Of a stretch of 64,000 bases of DNA, positions 18,850 through 28,850 are shown piece after piece. A program made the translations under genes and the position numbers. Numbering within the stretch: position 1 is the first letter of the stretch; each line of letters opens with the position of its first letter. The stretch covers positions 1 to 64,000 of the forward strand of contig JACRBM010000054.1 of the NCBI GenBank assembly GCA_016219275.1. Reading direction: 5' to 3'. The DNA comes from Chloroflexota bacterium (GTDB lineage: Bacteria > Chloroflexota > Anaerolineae > UBA4142). The notes under the pieces were generated by a model. It was not told the DNA's origin and made no database searches. It saw only the letters and a program-made list of their open reading frames with translations.

Positions 18850-20025
18850 CTACGGTTTCACCAAATACAAATTCACTCGCCCGCCCAGATCGGACGCGTA
18901 GAGAATTTGCTTGCCATCCCAGCTCCACGTTGGGTGACAATGCGCGCTCTGTGTATGCCACGACGTTTGGTGATTGCACAATACTTGTAATTTCGCCTCC
19001 TTGCCGGAAATGTCAATCAACACCAAATCGTCCACATCATCGCCGACTAGAATCGTATTGTCCGGATTCGCGTGATAGTGATTGCAGTAGAACGGCATAT
19101 CCATTCGCTTGACGACATTGCCGTGACGATCTGCCAAGCCGACGAACGGAATCATCGCGTTCTGATTCACCGACACATTCGTCGCGACCGCTTGCGTCCG
19201 ATCCGAGGTAATCGTGCCATCGTGCCCCGGTCCGCGATTGTCGAAAAAGAGATAGCCATCCTGGGTCCAGAATTCGTGCCCCACCGAATCTTGCTCGTCC
19301 TGGCGAAAGCAAGGTCGCGCCTCGCGCGAGACAAAATCTAAAAACCAGATGCGTTGCGTCACCAAGTTCCAGGGACCTTCGTGACAGAACGAACCCAGCG
19401 TGCTGTCGTCGGGACAAAATTGGAAATGCGCCGTCCAGTGCGTATCCTTGAACACGTCGAACCAACCAGAGCCGTCGAGATACGCCAACGTGATGCGACC
19501 ATCCTTGATGCGATAGAAACTTTCTTTGAAACCGGAATAATTCGGACCACGCGGGACTCGCACATCTTCATTACGGGCGAACGCGATGTAACGCCGATTC
19601 TGCGCGATGGATGGCGCGCGAATCGTGAAATTGCCGGTCTCGGCATAGATCACCGAGATTTTCCCGGTCGTCGTATCAAGCAATTTGAATTTCTTGCCGG
19701 TGTGGTAAACGACGAGCTGGCTGTCCGGCGTTTTGGTTACGTTCCCCGACGCGTCCACCGTCTCTGATTCGTCGGTCAACTGTTCGATGATGCCGCTGTC
19801 GAGATCCATGCGAAACAGGTTGTAAAGCGGGTTTTCGTGCGGCGCGCGATTTTCGCCGGACGCGCGATCGGATCGAAAGATGATTTCGTTCTTGTGCGTA
19901 TCGAACGAGTTTTCGGTAAAGTACAAATGTACATTATTGCCGGTCGTCGTCAATTGCTGAACGACGCGCCCGGTCTTGGCATCGTTGAATTCACGAATCT
20001 CCGATTTCCACTTGTCGCCGATCAT
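18850..20025 (-). CDS. Oligogalacturonate lyase (PL22-type beta-propeller)
   Basis: This 391-residue seven-bladed propeller is of the oligogalacturonide lyase type. It has repeated WD40/PD40-like strands, LGSFCHEGPWNLVTQRIWFLD, VGHEFWTQDGYLFFDNRG, FYCNHYHANPDNTILVGDD (a His-x-His metal motif) and HCHPTWSWDGKQILYASD. PL22 enzymes use bound metal and His residues to cleave unsaturated di- or trigalacturonate to 5-keto-4-deoxyuronate. No signal peptide is present, so it acts in the cytosol on imported oligomers. It lies 49 nt downstream of the heparinase-like gene. Confidence 0.82.
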   Translation of the reverse strand: MIGDKWKSEIREFNDAKTGRVVQQLTTTGNNVHLYFTENSFDTHKNEIIFRSDRASGENRAPHENPLYNLFRMDLDSGIIEQLTDESETVDASGNVTKTPDSQLVVYHTGKKFKLLDTTTGKISVIYAETGNFTIRAPSIAQNRRYIAFARNEDVRVPRGPNYSGFKESFYRIKDGRITLAYLDGSGWFDVFKDTHWTAHFQFCPDDSTLGSFCHEGPWNLVTQRIWFLDFVSREARPCFRQDEQDSVGHEFWTQDGYLFFDNRGPGHDGTITSDRTQAVATNVSVNQNAMIPFVGLADRHGNVVKRMDMPFYCNHYHANPDNTILVGDDVDDLVLIDISGKEAKLQVLCNHQTSWHTQSAHCHPTWSWDGKQILYASDLGGRVNLYLVKP

Positions 20026-20045
20026 GTTCCTTGTCTCTCTCCTGA

Positions 20046-20072
20046 ATAGGCAAGTTGGAAACTTGCCCTACG
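20046..20072. repeat. GGCAAGTTGGAAACTTGCC inverted repeat
   Basis: A perfect small hairpin between the PL22 and heparinase-like genes, with the same TAGGGCAAGTT core as 4452-4500 and 18658-18724. Confidence 0.75.
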
Positions 20073-20074
20073 AT

Positions 20075-21928
20075 TCAAACAGACTGCGGTACGAGTCGCA
20101 TTCGAAAACGCGTTGCGCTGTTGGGCAGTTCGATGGACAACCGCGTTAGCACACCTTGCCGGTGATTTTCGCGACACGCTTGTTCCAACCGCGTCGCGCG
20201 AAACGTCGCGCCGCGCGGCTCTTCGATGGAGAGCGCAAGCGCCGAGTGTTGTCCGACGATACGCGCGGTCGCGCCTTCGGCTTGCACGGAAAACCAGGTG
20301 ACGAATGCTTCTTCGATGGCGAGCGGTGTGCCCTGGAATTCAAATACATCTTCTAATGAAGTTTCGCCGGTTCCCGGTGTCAAACGCAACGTGCGCCGCA
20401 CCAGAGTGAGTCCCGACACATCGTACGCGTTTTGCATTTCGATCACGACGAATTTCGCGCCGGCTTGTTCGCCGTGCGCGATGATCTCGCCATGAAATTG
20501 TTTATGCCCGCCAAACTCGGGACCGGGCATCTGCAACTGTCCGCCGAGGCGCGGCACACTGTGACCGATTGAATTGCAAAACATATTCTCGTAGCGGGGT
20601 TGGCGAAAATACTCGCGACTGTACAGTCCGCGTCCTGGGTCGCACAACAAACTCTCGCCATCCACGTGCAAAATGAAATGACCGACATCGGTGTGACTGT
20701 GATGCCCGTCGTTATGCCCGGCTTTGGCGACGAGCGCAACCGGCTTGCTCGTTGATGTTTGCCCGGTCAGTTTGGCAATCGCGCAATCTGGCAAAAAGAA
20801 ATCCTGTCGCGCCGATGCTGGTATCGGTGGCGGCGCGCCATCCCACCACGCCATGTCGCGCAAGACAATCGCGAGCTTCGCCGTTGAACCACTACTTGCC
20901 TCCAAGTGATCGGGGTCGAGCACCAACGCGCGCAAATCATTCACGCCAGTTCGTTCGGCAATACGCTGGACGATACCGGGCGCAAGCGCGGCTTCTTCGA
21001 CCGCGTCGCCAAAGTTGACGAACACGCCGCGCGACAATGCCATGCCTAGCGGATAACGCGCGATATCGCGCAAGCGCGGCGCGGCGAGCAGATCGAGTTT
21101 GCCGTTCGTTCTCTCGCGCAACAATTCGGCGAGCGTGACATAGTACATCAAACCGTAATTCCAGTACGAGATGCCTTCAATCGAGCCGCCGTCGGGTTCA
21201 AAGCCGGTCGCGATGTACGCTTCGAATCCTTCCAGGACAAGCGATAACGCTTCGGCGAGCGTACGCGGATCGCGTTCGAGCCGGAGAAACGCGAGTCCAA
21301 TCGCGCCATTGCAAACGCCGTTCCAATTGAGCGCGCCTTTGTACCACCAATGTTTGCGCGCGTACGCGAGGTACGGTTTGAAAATGTGGCGCTCGACCTG
21401 TTGTCGAACGCGCTGCACCACTTCGGGCGCGAGCCGGTCGCCGAGCCAGTGAATCGTTTCGGCAAGACTCGCGCCGGTCTCGGCGGCGAACAGGTCAATC
21501 GAATCCGGTTCGCGCGTGAGCATCGTGTGCGCGCCCCAGGACTGGGCACGCGGCGAGGGATGCAATTCCCAAAAGTCAGGACCCTGTTCTTCATGCGCCG
21601 GCAAAAGCCAGGTCGTTTCTTCGCAAATGCTCCAGAGCAAATCGTGCACGTGGTCGCGCATCGAATCATCACCCAGCATCATTTCGACGACGGCGCGCGT
21701 CAGCAGCGAGCGTTTGAGATAGTACGGTTGTTGATAACCGTCGCGCATTCCGGTGTATTCAAATTCGCGGTACAGTGTGTACGGAGTTTGCGGAATCGCC
21801 TTGAGATCCGGCGCGGCGCGGCGAATCATTTCCAACATAGATGCGCGCGCAGGCGATTGTCGGATCCGACTAATCAGGTCTTCGGTTGGCGCGTTGATTT
21901 CCAGTAGCGTTTCAAGTTTGGTCGGCAT
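20075..21928 (-). CDS. Heparinase II/III-family protein
   Basis: This 617-residue protein has an N-terminal alpha/alpha toroid (WWYKGALNWNGVCNGAIGLAFL; GGSIEGISYWNYGLMYY) and a C-terminal beta-sandwich. The linking active-site region is AKAGHNDGHHSHTDVGHFILHVDGESLLCDPGRGLYS, matching the His-rich block of heparinase II/III lyases. No signal peptide is seen. The start at 21928 (MPTKLETL) has AGGGAAG upstream. It probably cleaves uronic-acid-containing oligosaccharides after import and belongs with PL22 and KdgF. Confidence 0.82.
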   Translation of the reverse strand: MPTKLETLLEINAPTEDLISRIRQSPARASMLEMIRRAAPDLKAIPQTPYTLYREFEYTGMRDGYQQPYYLKRSLLTRAVVEMMLGDDSMRDHVHDLLWSICEETTWLLPAHEEQGPDFWELHPSPRAQSWGAHTMLTREPDSIDLFAAETGASLAETIHWLGDRLAPEVVQRVRQQVERHIFKPYLAYARKHWWYKGALNWNGVCNGAIGLAFLRLERDPRTLAEALSLVLEGFEAYIATGFEPDGGSIEGISYWNYGLMYYVTLAELLRERTNGKLDLLAAPRLRDIARYPLGMALSRGVFVNFGDAVEEAALAPGIVQRIAERTGVNDLRALVLDPDHLEASSGSTAKLAIVLRDMAWWDGAPPPIPASARQDFFLPDCAIAKLTGQTSTSKPVALVAKAGHNDGHHSHTDVGHFILHVDGESLLCDPGRGLYSREYFRQPRYENMFCNSIGHSVPRLGGQLQMPGPEFGGHKQFHGEIIAHGEQAGAKFVVIEMQNAYDVSGLTLVRRTLRLTPGTGETSLEDVFEFQGTPLAIEEAFVTWFSVQAEGATARIVGQHSALALSIEEPRGATFRATRLEQACRENHRQGVLTRLSIELPNSATRFRMRLVPQSV

Positions 21929-22027
21929 GGCTTCCCTAATCAGTTTTGGATTTACGGCGTCAAGACATCGAGACGCAGGCGCAAATAATGCCCCTGCGTC
22001 CCAGCGCAAATAATCGCCGTTGCGCGC

Positions 22028-22366
22028 CTAGTGGTTCGCTAAAAAATCTTGGCGCGCCGGCGCGAACGCATCAATCAGAACCGTCGGAGCATACGTCACG
22101 ATATTGTGTTTGACATTCGACGGAACATAGTAACTGCCCCCGGCGCGCAAACGCACGGGCGGCTCACCTTCCACGATAAAATCAATTTCGCCGGCGACGA
22201 CGTAACCAACTTGCTCATGCGGATGACTGTGTAGCCACGATGCGACACCCGCATCGAAATTGAATTGCACAAGCATCAAGCCATCGCCGAACGCGAGCAC
22301 GCGGCGTTCCGCGCCATCCGGCGTTTTCACCGCCGGCGCATCAGTTGCATGAATGGTCGTGAGCAT
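22028..22366 (-). CDS. kdgF: KdgF-like cupin, unsaturated uronate ring-opening protein
   Basis: This 112-residue cupin has His46, His48, Gln52 and His87 at the spacing of KdgF metal ligands (WLHSHPHEQVGYVVAGE; VPSNVKHNIV). KdgF opens the ring of 4,5-unsaturated monouronates to give a linear ketouronate. ATG at 22366 has GGAG upstream and lies 2 nt after oppF of system 2. The longer open frame through this point is an antisense artefact of oppF. Its place between the importer and the lyases fits uronate catabolism. Other small cupins share the fold, so the assignment depends partly on context. Confidence 0.72.
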   Translation of the reverse strand: MLTTIHATDAPAVKTPDGAERRVLAFGDGLMLVQFNFDAGVASWLHSHPHEQVGYVVAGEIDFIVEGEPPVRLRAGGSYYVPSNVKHNIVTYAPTVLIDAFAPARQDFLANH

Positions 22367-22368
22367 TT

Positions 22369-23385
22369 TCAATTCTCCGCCATGCCGGCTAGTTTGAGCT
22401 GGTCGGCGAGATGACACGCAACCCAGTGATCGTGCGAGAGTTCGCGCCACTCGGGTATTTGCGCGCGGCAAATATCTTTGGCGTACCGGCAACGCGGATG
22501 AAATTTGCAACCTGAAGGCGGATTCGCCGGATTCGGCACATCGCCCGGCAACAAGAGTCGCTTGATCTGTCGGTCTGGGTCCGAACTCGGTACGGCAGAG
22601 AGCAACGCTTCGGTGTACGGATGGTACGGCTTGGCGTACAACTCTTCCGCTGGCGCAAGCTCGACGATGCCGCCGAGATACATGACCGCGACGCGGTCGC
22701 TGATATGCTCGACGACCGAGAGATCGTGCGAGATGAAAAGATACGTCAAGCCGAGCGACTTTTGCAGATCGCGCAACAAGTTGACGACCTGGGCTTGAAT
22801 CGAAACATCCAACGCGCTGACCGGTTCGTCGCACACGATGAACTTGGGGTTGAGCGCGAGCGCGCGCGCCACGCCGATGCGTTGGCGCTGTCCGCCGGAG
22901 AAGGCGTACGGATAGCGATTCATGTGCTGGACGCGCATCCCCACACATTCGAGCAATTCGCGCACGCGCGCTTTTAACTCATCGCCCTTGGCGACTCCAT
23001 GAATCATCAACGGCTCGGCGACAATTTCCATCACCGTCATGCGCGGATCGAGCGACGAGAACGGATCCTGGAAAATGATTTGCATCTCGCGGCGAAACGG
23101 TTTCATTTCGCCGCGCGGCACCTTGGACAGTTCGACCAGCGTGTCATCGCGCCGATACCACACCTCACCTGCGGTCGGATCCATCGCGCGCAGGATCACG
23201 CGTCCCGTCGTCGTCTTGCCGCACCCCGATTCGCCGACCAGTCCGAGCGTTTCACCTTGACGAATGAAGAAACTAACATCATCCACCGCGCGAACATGAC
23301 CGACCACGCGTTTGAGCAAACCTTTTTGGATCGGAAAATATTTTTTGAGATTTTTGACATCGAGGAGAACTGGATTAGTGTTCAC
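22369..23385 (-). CDS. Opp/Dpp-family ABC transporter ATPase (OppF-like), system 2
   Basis: This 338-residue ATPase has Walker A GESGCGKT, signature [15 protein letters not shown], Walker [13 protein letters not shown] and the C-terminal [16 protein letters not shown] block. The start is taken as GTG at 23385 ([17 protein letters not shown]) because it aligns with the start of OppF in system 1. An ATG at 23406 overlapping the oppD stop as ATGA is the alternative and would add seven residues. It is directly followed by kdgF, tying the transporter to uronate use. Confidence 0.9.
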   Translation of the reverse strand: MNTNPVLLDVKNLKKYFPIQKGLLKRVVGHVRAVDDVSFFIRQGETLGLVGESGCGKTTTGRVILRAMDPTAGEVWYRRDDTLVELSKVPRGEMKPFRREMQIIFQDPFSSLDPRMTVMEIVAEPLMIHGVAKGDELKARVRELLECVGMRVQHMNRYPYAFSGGQRQRIGVARALALNPKFIVCDEPVSALDVSIQAQVVNLLRDLQKSLGLTYLFISHDLSVVEHISDRVAVMYLGGIVELAPAEELYAKPYHPYTEALLSAVPSSDPDRQIKRLLLPGDVPNPANPPSGCKFHPRCRYAKDICRAQIPEWRELSHDHWVACHLADQLKLAGMAEN

Positions 23386-23402
23386 GCATCTCGCCTCATA
23401 TT

Positions 23403-24419
23403 TCATTGATACAAGGTGCAACGCACCCAATGTCCGGGCTTGACTTCAGTCAAAGGCACATCCGCCGGACCCTGGCACGCGGTTTTCTTTTGCGCCGCAC
23501 ACCGCGGGAAGAACGCGCAACCCTGGGGAATCGAAAACGGATCGGGCACGCTGCCGGCAATCGGCACGAGACGTTCCTTGATGCCGCGCCCCATTTTCGG
23601 CACGGACTGCATCAAGCCCACCGTGTAAGGATGTCGCGGATCGTGGTAAATCGCGCGCGCCGTGCCGGTTTCCACGATCTTGCCCATGTACATCACCGCG
23701 ACGCGATTCGCCATTTCCGCGACCACGCCGAGATTGTGCGTAATGATCAAGATCGCCATCTGGAATTGCTCTTGCAACGCTTTCATCGTTTCGAGAATTT
23801 GCGCTTGAATCGTCACGTCGAGCGCGGTCGTCGGTTCGTCCGCAATCAACAGCGCGGGATTGCAAGATAACGCCATCGCGATCATCGCGCGCTGGCGCAT
23901 GCCGCCGGAAAATTGGTGGGGGAAATCGTGAAAGCGTTGTTCCGGCATCGCGATGCCGACCTGACGCAACATCGCGATCGTGCGTTCTTTCGCTTCGGCT
24001 TTGGTAACCTGCTGGTGCAATTCGATCGCTTCCATGATCTGGCTGCCGACGGTATGCACCGGCGAAAGCGACGTCATCGGCTCTTGAAAAATCATCGCGA
24101 TGTCATTGCCGCGAATGCTGCGAATTTCGTCGCCGCGTGGATCAACTTGCGCGAGATCTATTTTTTCGCCGTTAATGCGATGATACAGAATTTCGCCCTC
24201 GACAATCCGCGAGTACTTGGGTGGGAGGAGGCGCAAGATGGAATACGCGGTGACCGATTTGCCGCACCCCGATTCGCCCACCAAGCCCAGGGTTTCGCGC
24301 GGCGCGATGGTCAGCGAAACACCATCCACAGCGCGCACGGTACCATCCAACGTATCAAAGTAGGTTTTGAGATTCTTGATCTCGATCAGATTCTTGGCAT
24401 TTTTCGTCGTCATCATCAC
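23403..24419 (-). CDS. Opp/Dpp-family ABC transporter ATPase (OppD-like), system 2
   Basis: This 338-residue ATPase has Walker A GESGCGKS, signature [15 protein letters not shown], Walker [13 protein letters not shown] and the C-terminal [16 protein letters not shown] block. It is a paralogue of the system 1 OppD. A 110-nt repeat block separates it from oppC upstream. Confidence 0.92.
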   Translation of the reverse strand: MMMTTKNAKNLIEIKNLKTYFDTLDGTVRAVDGVSLTIAPRETLGLVGESGCGKSVTAYSILRLLPPKYSRIVEGEILYHRINGEKIDLAQVDPRGDEIRSIRGNDIAMIFQEPMTSLSPVHTVGSQIMEAIELHQQVTKAEAKERTIAMLRQVGIAMPEQRFHDFPHQFSGGMRQRAMIAMALSCNPALLIADEPTTALDVTIQAQILETMKALQEQFQMAILIITHNLGVVAEMANRVAVMYMGKIVETGTARAIYHDPRHPYTVGLMQSVPKMGRGIKERLVPIAGSVPDPFSIPQGCAFFPRCAAQKKTACQGPADVPLTEVKPGHWVRCTLYQ

Positions 24420-24422
24420 ATC

Positions 24423-24533
24423 CTGTTGGCAGATGGCAGATGGCTAATGGCAAATTGCGTATTGGATTTGCTATTCGCTATCCGCGATTCGCCATTCACT
24501 ATTCGCTATTCGCTATCCGCCATTTGCCATTAG
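24423..24533. repeat. GGCAGATGGC / GCTATTCGCTATCCGC inverted word repeat
   Basis: Copies of TGGCAGATGGCAGATGGCTAATGGC are followed by ATTCGCTATTCGCTATCCGCC, the inverse words. It fills the whole oppC-oppD gap of system 2 and matches the family at 7466-7549. Confidence 0.8.
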
Positions 24534-25669
24534 CGAGCATACGGGTCCGCGGCGTCGCGCAAACCATCGCCGAAAAAGTTGAGCGCCAGTACCGCCACCG
24601 CGATAAAAAGTACGGGAGACAACAGCCAGGGCGCTTGACGAATCGTGTGCAAGTTCTGCGCTTCTTGCAACAACACACCCCAACTGATCGTCGGCGGGCG
24701 CAAACCAATGCCAAAGAACGAGAGGGTGGATTCGGCGATAATCATACGCGGCATGACGAGCGTTGCAATCACGATGATGTGCCCGAACACGGCTGGAATC
24801 AGGTGACGAAAGATGACCCAGCGATCACTCGCGCCGGAGAGTTGAGCGGCGAGAACGAATTCCTCTTCGCGCACTGCCAGCACCTTGCCGCGCAACTGTC
24901 GCGCCAACCACGTCCAGCCGACGAAGGACAGAATGATCGTGATCCCGAAATATTGTTGCTCCGACGTCCAGTGCTGCGGAAGCGCGGCAGATAACGCCAT
25001 CCACAACGGGATCGTGGGGAAAGAGCGAATCACTTCGATGGTGCGCTGCATAATGTTGTCAACCCAGCCGCCAAAGTAACCCGACACTACGCCGAGCACA
25101 GAACCCAAGAGCAGACTGAGAAAGACGCCGACTAAACCAATCGTCAGCGAAATCTGGCTGCCGATCACGAGCCGCGAGACCATATCGCGTCCCTGGCGAT
25201 CACTCCCCAACAGAAAGATACCAATGTCTTTGTCGGCAACTCCGTAAAGGTGGACATCCGTCTCAATGAATCCGAAAAGTTTGTAGGGTTGATCGTGGAC
25301 AAAGAACTGAACCGGGATGATGCGGCTCGTGTCCGTGCCAAAGACCATCGCCAATGTTTCGGGATCGCGCTTGGCAGTCAAGCCATGAATGTACAAACCA
25401 TGTTCGAGATCCCAGTGCAAACCCTGGGGCGGAGCGAAGAGATAGGTCGTGAAACGTTGATCGCCGCCGTATGGCGCAAGGAAACCGGCAAAGATCGCCA
25501 TCACGTACGACAGCACGACCACGCTGCCGCCGACCGTCGCCGCGCGCGAACGCACGAACTTGCGCCACATCAACTGCCATTGCGAAAGAGCAAAACGCGA
25601 TTCTTCTTCAGCCCGTTTCGCCAGGACGTCCGTGGCGACTTGATATTGTTGTGGTTGAACTGCACTCAT
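24530..25669 (-). CDS. Opp/Dpp-family permease (OppC-like), system 2
   Basis: This 379-residue permease has an N-terminal helix (GGSVVVLSYVMAIFAGFLAPYG), an extended external loop, LLGSDRQGRDMVSRL (OppC signature) and an EAA loop QLSGASDRWVIFRHLIP. It is paralogous to the system 1 OppC and shares the extended loop. Its start overlaps the OppB stop as ATGA, so the two permeases are coupled. Confidence 0.92.
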   Translation of the reverse strand: MSAVQPQQYQVATDVLAKRAEEESRFALSQWQLMWRKFVRSRAATVGGSVVVLSYVMAIFAGFLAPYGGDQRFTTYLFAPPQGLHWDLEHGLYIHGLTAKRDPETLAMVFGTDTSRIIPVQFFVHDQPYKLFGFIETDVHLYGVADKDIGIFLLGSDRQGRDMVSRLVIGSQISLTIGLVGVFLSLLLGSVLGVVSGYFGGWVDNIMQRTIEVIRSFPTIPLWMALSAALPQHWTSEQQYFGITIILSFVGWTWLARQLRGKVLAVREEEFVLAAQLSGASDRWVIFRHLIPAVFGHIIVIATLVMPRMIIAESTLSFFGIGLRPPTISWGVLLQEAQNLHTIRQAPWLLSPVLFIAVAVLALNFFGDGLRDAADPYAR

Positions 25670-26649
25670 TCTAATCTGATCCTTGGGTCAACCCACGCCA
25701 AGGCAATATCTGCCAGCAGGTTGCCCACCATGAGTAAGAATGCTAAAAAGAGCAAGATCGTTCCGGCGAGATACATATCCATGCTCAACAACGCGTCAAG
25801 GAGAATGCGTCCGATGGTTGGCAAGGTAAGGACGATGCCCAGCGTCGTCGCGCCGTTGAACAACTCCGGCAACTGCATCCCCATCACACTAATGAGCGGA
25901 TTGATCGCCACGCGCACGGCATACTTGTTGACGACGACGTTCTCTTTCAACCCTTTGGCGCGCGCGGTCGTGATGTACTGCTGACCCAGGACATCGAGCA
26001 GACTACCGCGCATGATGCGAATCAACTGTGCCATACCTGCCGCGCCGAGCATCAGCGAGGGCCAGATGAGATGATTGAGCAGATCGAGGACTTTTTCAAT
26101 TGACCACGGCGCTTTCTCCATGCCGCTCGAAAACAGACCGGTGACCGAGGCGTTGAAAGCGAAAATACCGATTGCGAGATACAACAAGGCGAGCGCAAAG
26201 TCGGGGATGGATAAACCCAGGAAACCCAGGAAGGAGAACGTAATGTCGCCCTTGGAGTACTGATGCGTGGCAGAATAAATCCCAATCGGAATGGCGATAA
26301 TCCACGTGAACGCAAGCCCGATCATGGTGATCAAGAGCGTCCATCCCATATAGTCCCAAATCAATTCACCCACCGGTCGTTTGTATTGAAGCGAATAGCC
26401 AAAGTCACCATGCGTAAAACCGGCGATCCAGGTCACGTATTGCAGATACGCGGGTTGATCGAGTCCATATTGATGCCGCAAATTCTCGATGGTGGCTTGA
26501 TCCAAACTCGAACCGCTCGTGCCGACATTGGCGGCGAACCGATCCATAAAATCGCCGGGCGGCAATCGGATGATGATAAACGCGCACAACGAGACGAGAA
26601 ACAAAGTCGGGATCATCGCTAACAAGCGCCGGATGATGTAGGTTACCAT
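25666..26649 (-). CDS. Opp/Dpp-family permease (OppB-like), system 2
   Basis: This 327-residue permease starts MVTYIIRRLLAMIPTLFLVSL, the usual first OppB helix. The EAA loop is TARAKGLKENVVVNKYAVRVAINPL. CAGGAG precedes ATG at 26649. A longer frame would translate the GGGGCGG/CCGCCCC inverted repeat upstream and is rejected. Confidence 0.92.
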   Translation of the reverse strand: MVTYIIRRLLAMIPTLFLVSLCAFIIIRLPPGDFMDRFAANVGTSGSSLDQATIENLRHQYGLDQPAYLQYVTWIAGFTHGDFGYSLQYKRPVGELIWDYMGWTLLITMIGLAFTWIIAIPIGIYSATHQYSKGDITFSFLGFLGLSIPDFALALLYLAIGIFAFNASVTGLFSSGMEKAPWSIEKVLDLLNHLIWPSLMLGAAGMAQLIRIMRGSLLDVLGQQYITTARAKGLKENVVVNKYAVRVAINPLISVMGMQLPELFNGATTLGIVLTLPTIGRILLDALLSMDMYLAGTILLFLAFLLMVGNLLADIALAWVDPRIRLE

Positions 26650-26661
26650 AGCGAGCTCCTG

Positions 26662-26697
26662 GAGTAGGGGCGGGGTGACACCGCCCCTACCTACCTG
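26662..26697. repeat. TAGGGGCGG ... CCGCCCCTA inverted repeat
   Basis: A compact hairpin in the gap between the system 2 binding-protein gene and oppB. It could dampen expression downstream of the binding protein, as the GTAGACAG block does at the same place in system 1. Confidence 0.7.
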
Positions 26698-26701
26698 CAT
26701 G

Positions 26702-28678
26702 TTACTTCTTGAAGAACCAGTGGCTTGGATCCAGGTTACCCGGCGACATATAGATCCAGTCGGCGGTGTACTTTTCTGGAACATTGGCTTTCATGTTGTT
26801 CTTGACGACTTGGACAGAGGGGAGCATGCCCACAGTTTGGATCGTCCACACTTCTTCAGTCGCGATCTTGACCATTTGCTTGCCCAGATCAAGTTGCTTG
26901 GATGGATCAATCGTTGCCTTGAACTGATTGTAGAGCGATTGGACGTCAGCCATCTTGCCAGTTGGCTTGATGCCTTCCTTGCCGCTGGTGTTATAGTACA
27001 CACCATAGGCGGGCGCCATCCACGACCGATTGTCAAAGGGGAAGATGTAGATGGGGTCCACGAATGGACTCAGACCACGATCAGTTCCCCAAACTGAGAT
27101 TTGCACCTTATTGCCAGTTGCGTTCGACCAGAACAGATCGCGGTTCTCTGGCTTGAGCGCGGTCTTGATGCCCACCGCGTTCCAGTTCTCGGTGATGAGT
27201 TGCAGCGCATCCAAATCCGCGCCGGCATTGCGATCGGTTTCGATGGTGATTTCGAGCGGCTTGCCATCCGGGCGCAGACGCACCTTGCCGTCGGGTCCCA
27301 TCTTCAAGCCGGCTTTGTCGAGGAACTCGCCAGCTTTCTTGGGATCAAAGTCGGTGTAAAGATTTTCGACTTCGGGCACGTAGTACGGTGAATCCGGCAC
27401 GACCATCTCGGAGCGAATCACACCTTGATCGAGGTACGAGATGGAATTGATCTTCTTGCGGTCAATCGCGTAGGAGAGCGCGATGCGAAAGTCCTTGTTC
27501 TGGAAAATGTCACGCAAGACATTGTCGTCGGCGTAACTCTGGTTGGGCCAGAGCACGAGAGTAGAACCTTGCGCGTTGGGCCATTTCATGACGGTAAAGT
27601 CGCACGCCTTTTCCTTTTCCTTCAACAGCGGAAAGTTCTTGAGGTCAATGCTGCGGAACTGGTTGTCCAGATTACAGCCCAGCATCAAGGCGGAAACACC
27701 GTCATTGTTCTGGACCAAGGTGTAATCGAGTGTGTCAATGTAGGGGAGTTGTTGACCCTTTTCGTCCACCTTCCAGTAGTACGGATTGCGGCTCGCGATC
27801 ATTTTCGCATCGCCGGCTTTGTATTGCGTGACAACCCACGGGGTCATCGCCGGACGTTCTGGGTTCAGGTCGTCCGCTTTTTCGTTGAACGTCTTGTAGT
27901 CTTTGATCGCCGTGTTGTACTTGGGATGGAATTGCTTCAGATAGTGCGCCGGGGCAAACGCGCCAAACCGCTCAAAGTTGAGCGGCCATTGATTGCCATG
28001 GAACGCCAACATGTTGAGGACCAAACCATTGGGTCCATCAAAGTTGTACTGAATCGTGATGTCGTCAACCTTCTTCAACGTCATCGGCTTGCCGTTGACC
28101 ACCCACTCGGCGTGCGGCGCGGCGGTCAGCTCTTTGTTTTGTTCGATGTCTTCCCACCAGAAGATGATGTCGTCCACCGTCCAGGGCTTGCCATCCGACC
28201 ACTTGAGCCCCTTGCGGAAGTACAGCGTGAGCGATTTGCCATCCGCGCTGAATTCCCATTTGTACGCCAAACCGGGTTGGATGGGATCCTTGGCGTTGCG
28301 GGGCCAACGCAGGATCGGCTCATAGTTGAGACGACCGTACGCGTGAAAGTCAGACGGACCTTTCCAGGCGTACCGCCACGTCCCACCATATTGACCAACT
28401 TCGGCGATTGGTTTCATAACCAACGGTTGCTCGGCGACACGTTGTTCCACCGGCGGCAATTTGCCGGCTTTGACCAAATCCGCGAGCATCGGGGATTCGA
28501 CGTACTTGGGCGTGGCTGGTACTGCCGCGGTCGTTGGTTTGGGGGCTTCCGTCGCTTTAGGCGCTGCCGTCGGCGCCATCGTCGGCGCGGGTACCTTGGT
28601 CGGTTCGGGCGCGGCGCACGCAACCATCACGAGCGCGACGCACAAAGTCAATACGATCAAAATGAATCGCTTGTTCAT
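26702..28678 (-). CDS. Opp-type solute-binding lipoprotein, system 2
   Basis: This 658-residue family 5 binding protein has signal peptide MNKRFILIVLTLCVALVMVAC with the lipobox Cys at residue 21, then an Ala/Pro/Thr-rich linker and the SBP_bac_5 fold (LTLYFRKGLKWSDGKPWTVDDIIFWWED; FRIALSYAIDRKKI). GAGGAGG precedes ATG at 28678; the longer frame is not supported. It is a paralogue of the system 1 protein and heads the transporter genes. Co-location with uronide lyases suggests oligouronides as cargo. Confidence 0.92.
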   Translation of the reverse strand: MNKRFILIVLTLCVALVMVACAAPEPTKVPAPTMAPTAAPKATEAPKPTTAAVPATPKYVESPMLADLVKAGKLPPVEQRVAEQPLVMKPIAEVGQYGGTWRYAWKGPSDFHAYGRLNYEPILRWPRNAKDPIQPGLAYKWEFSADGKSLTLYFRKGLKWSDGKPWTVDDIIFWWEDIEQNKELTAAPHAEWVVNGKPMTLKKVDDITIQYNFDGPNGLVLNMLAFHGNQWPLNFERFGAFAPAHYLKQFHPKYNTAIKDYKTFNEKADDLNPERPAMTPWVVTQYKAGDAKMIASRNPYYWKVDEKGQQLPYIDTLDYTLVQNNDGVSALMLGCNLDNQFRSIDLKNFPLLKEKEKACDFTVMKWPNAQGSTLVLWPNQSYADDNVLRDIFQNKDFRIALSYAIDRKKINSISYLDQGVIRSEMVVPDSPYYVPEVENLYTDFDPKKAGEFLDKAGLKMGPDGKVRLRPDGKPLEITIETDRNAGADLDALQLITENWNAVGIKTALKPENRDLFWSNATGNKVQISVWGTDRGLSPFVDPIYIFPFDNRSWMAPAYGVYYNTSGKEGIKPTGKMADVQSLYNQFKATIDPSKQLDLGKQMVKIATEEVWTIQTVGMLPSVQVVKNNMKANVPEKYTADWIYMSPGNLDPSHWFFKK

Positions 28679-28850
28679 CGTTCTTCCTCCTCTTTGAGAC
28701 TGGGTGACTTTTTGTTCGGACAGTATTCTGCTTACCGGGGGAGGCACCTCCTTTCGAACGCAAATTCCGCGCAAGACGATAGCCCGGATCGCTCAAGACG
28801 ATTTCGGCGTAACGCCCATCGCCCGGCGACGCTAGACGCCGCAGCGTGCG
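28679..28850. other. Intergenic gap upstream of system 2 binding protein
   Basis: This 172-nt gap contains GGAGGTGCCTCC, a small palindrome at about 28740-28752, and CG-rich words (GACGCTGCGGCGTCTAGCGTC). No convincing promoter or terminator is seen. The gap may mark the change from the LacI/URO-D genes to the transporter genes. Confidence 0.35.

Noticed and set aside
22367-22948. Long open frame joined in frame upstream of the KdgF-like cupin
   Set aside because: It lies within oppF on the same strand in another frame, is rich in Arg and Ala and has no family resemblance. The cupin has its own ATG and ribosome binding site at 22366.
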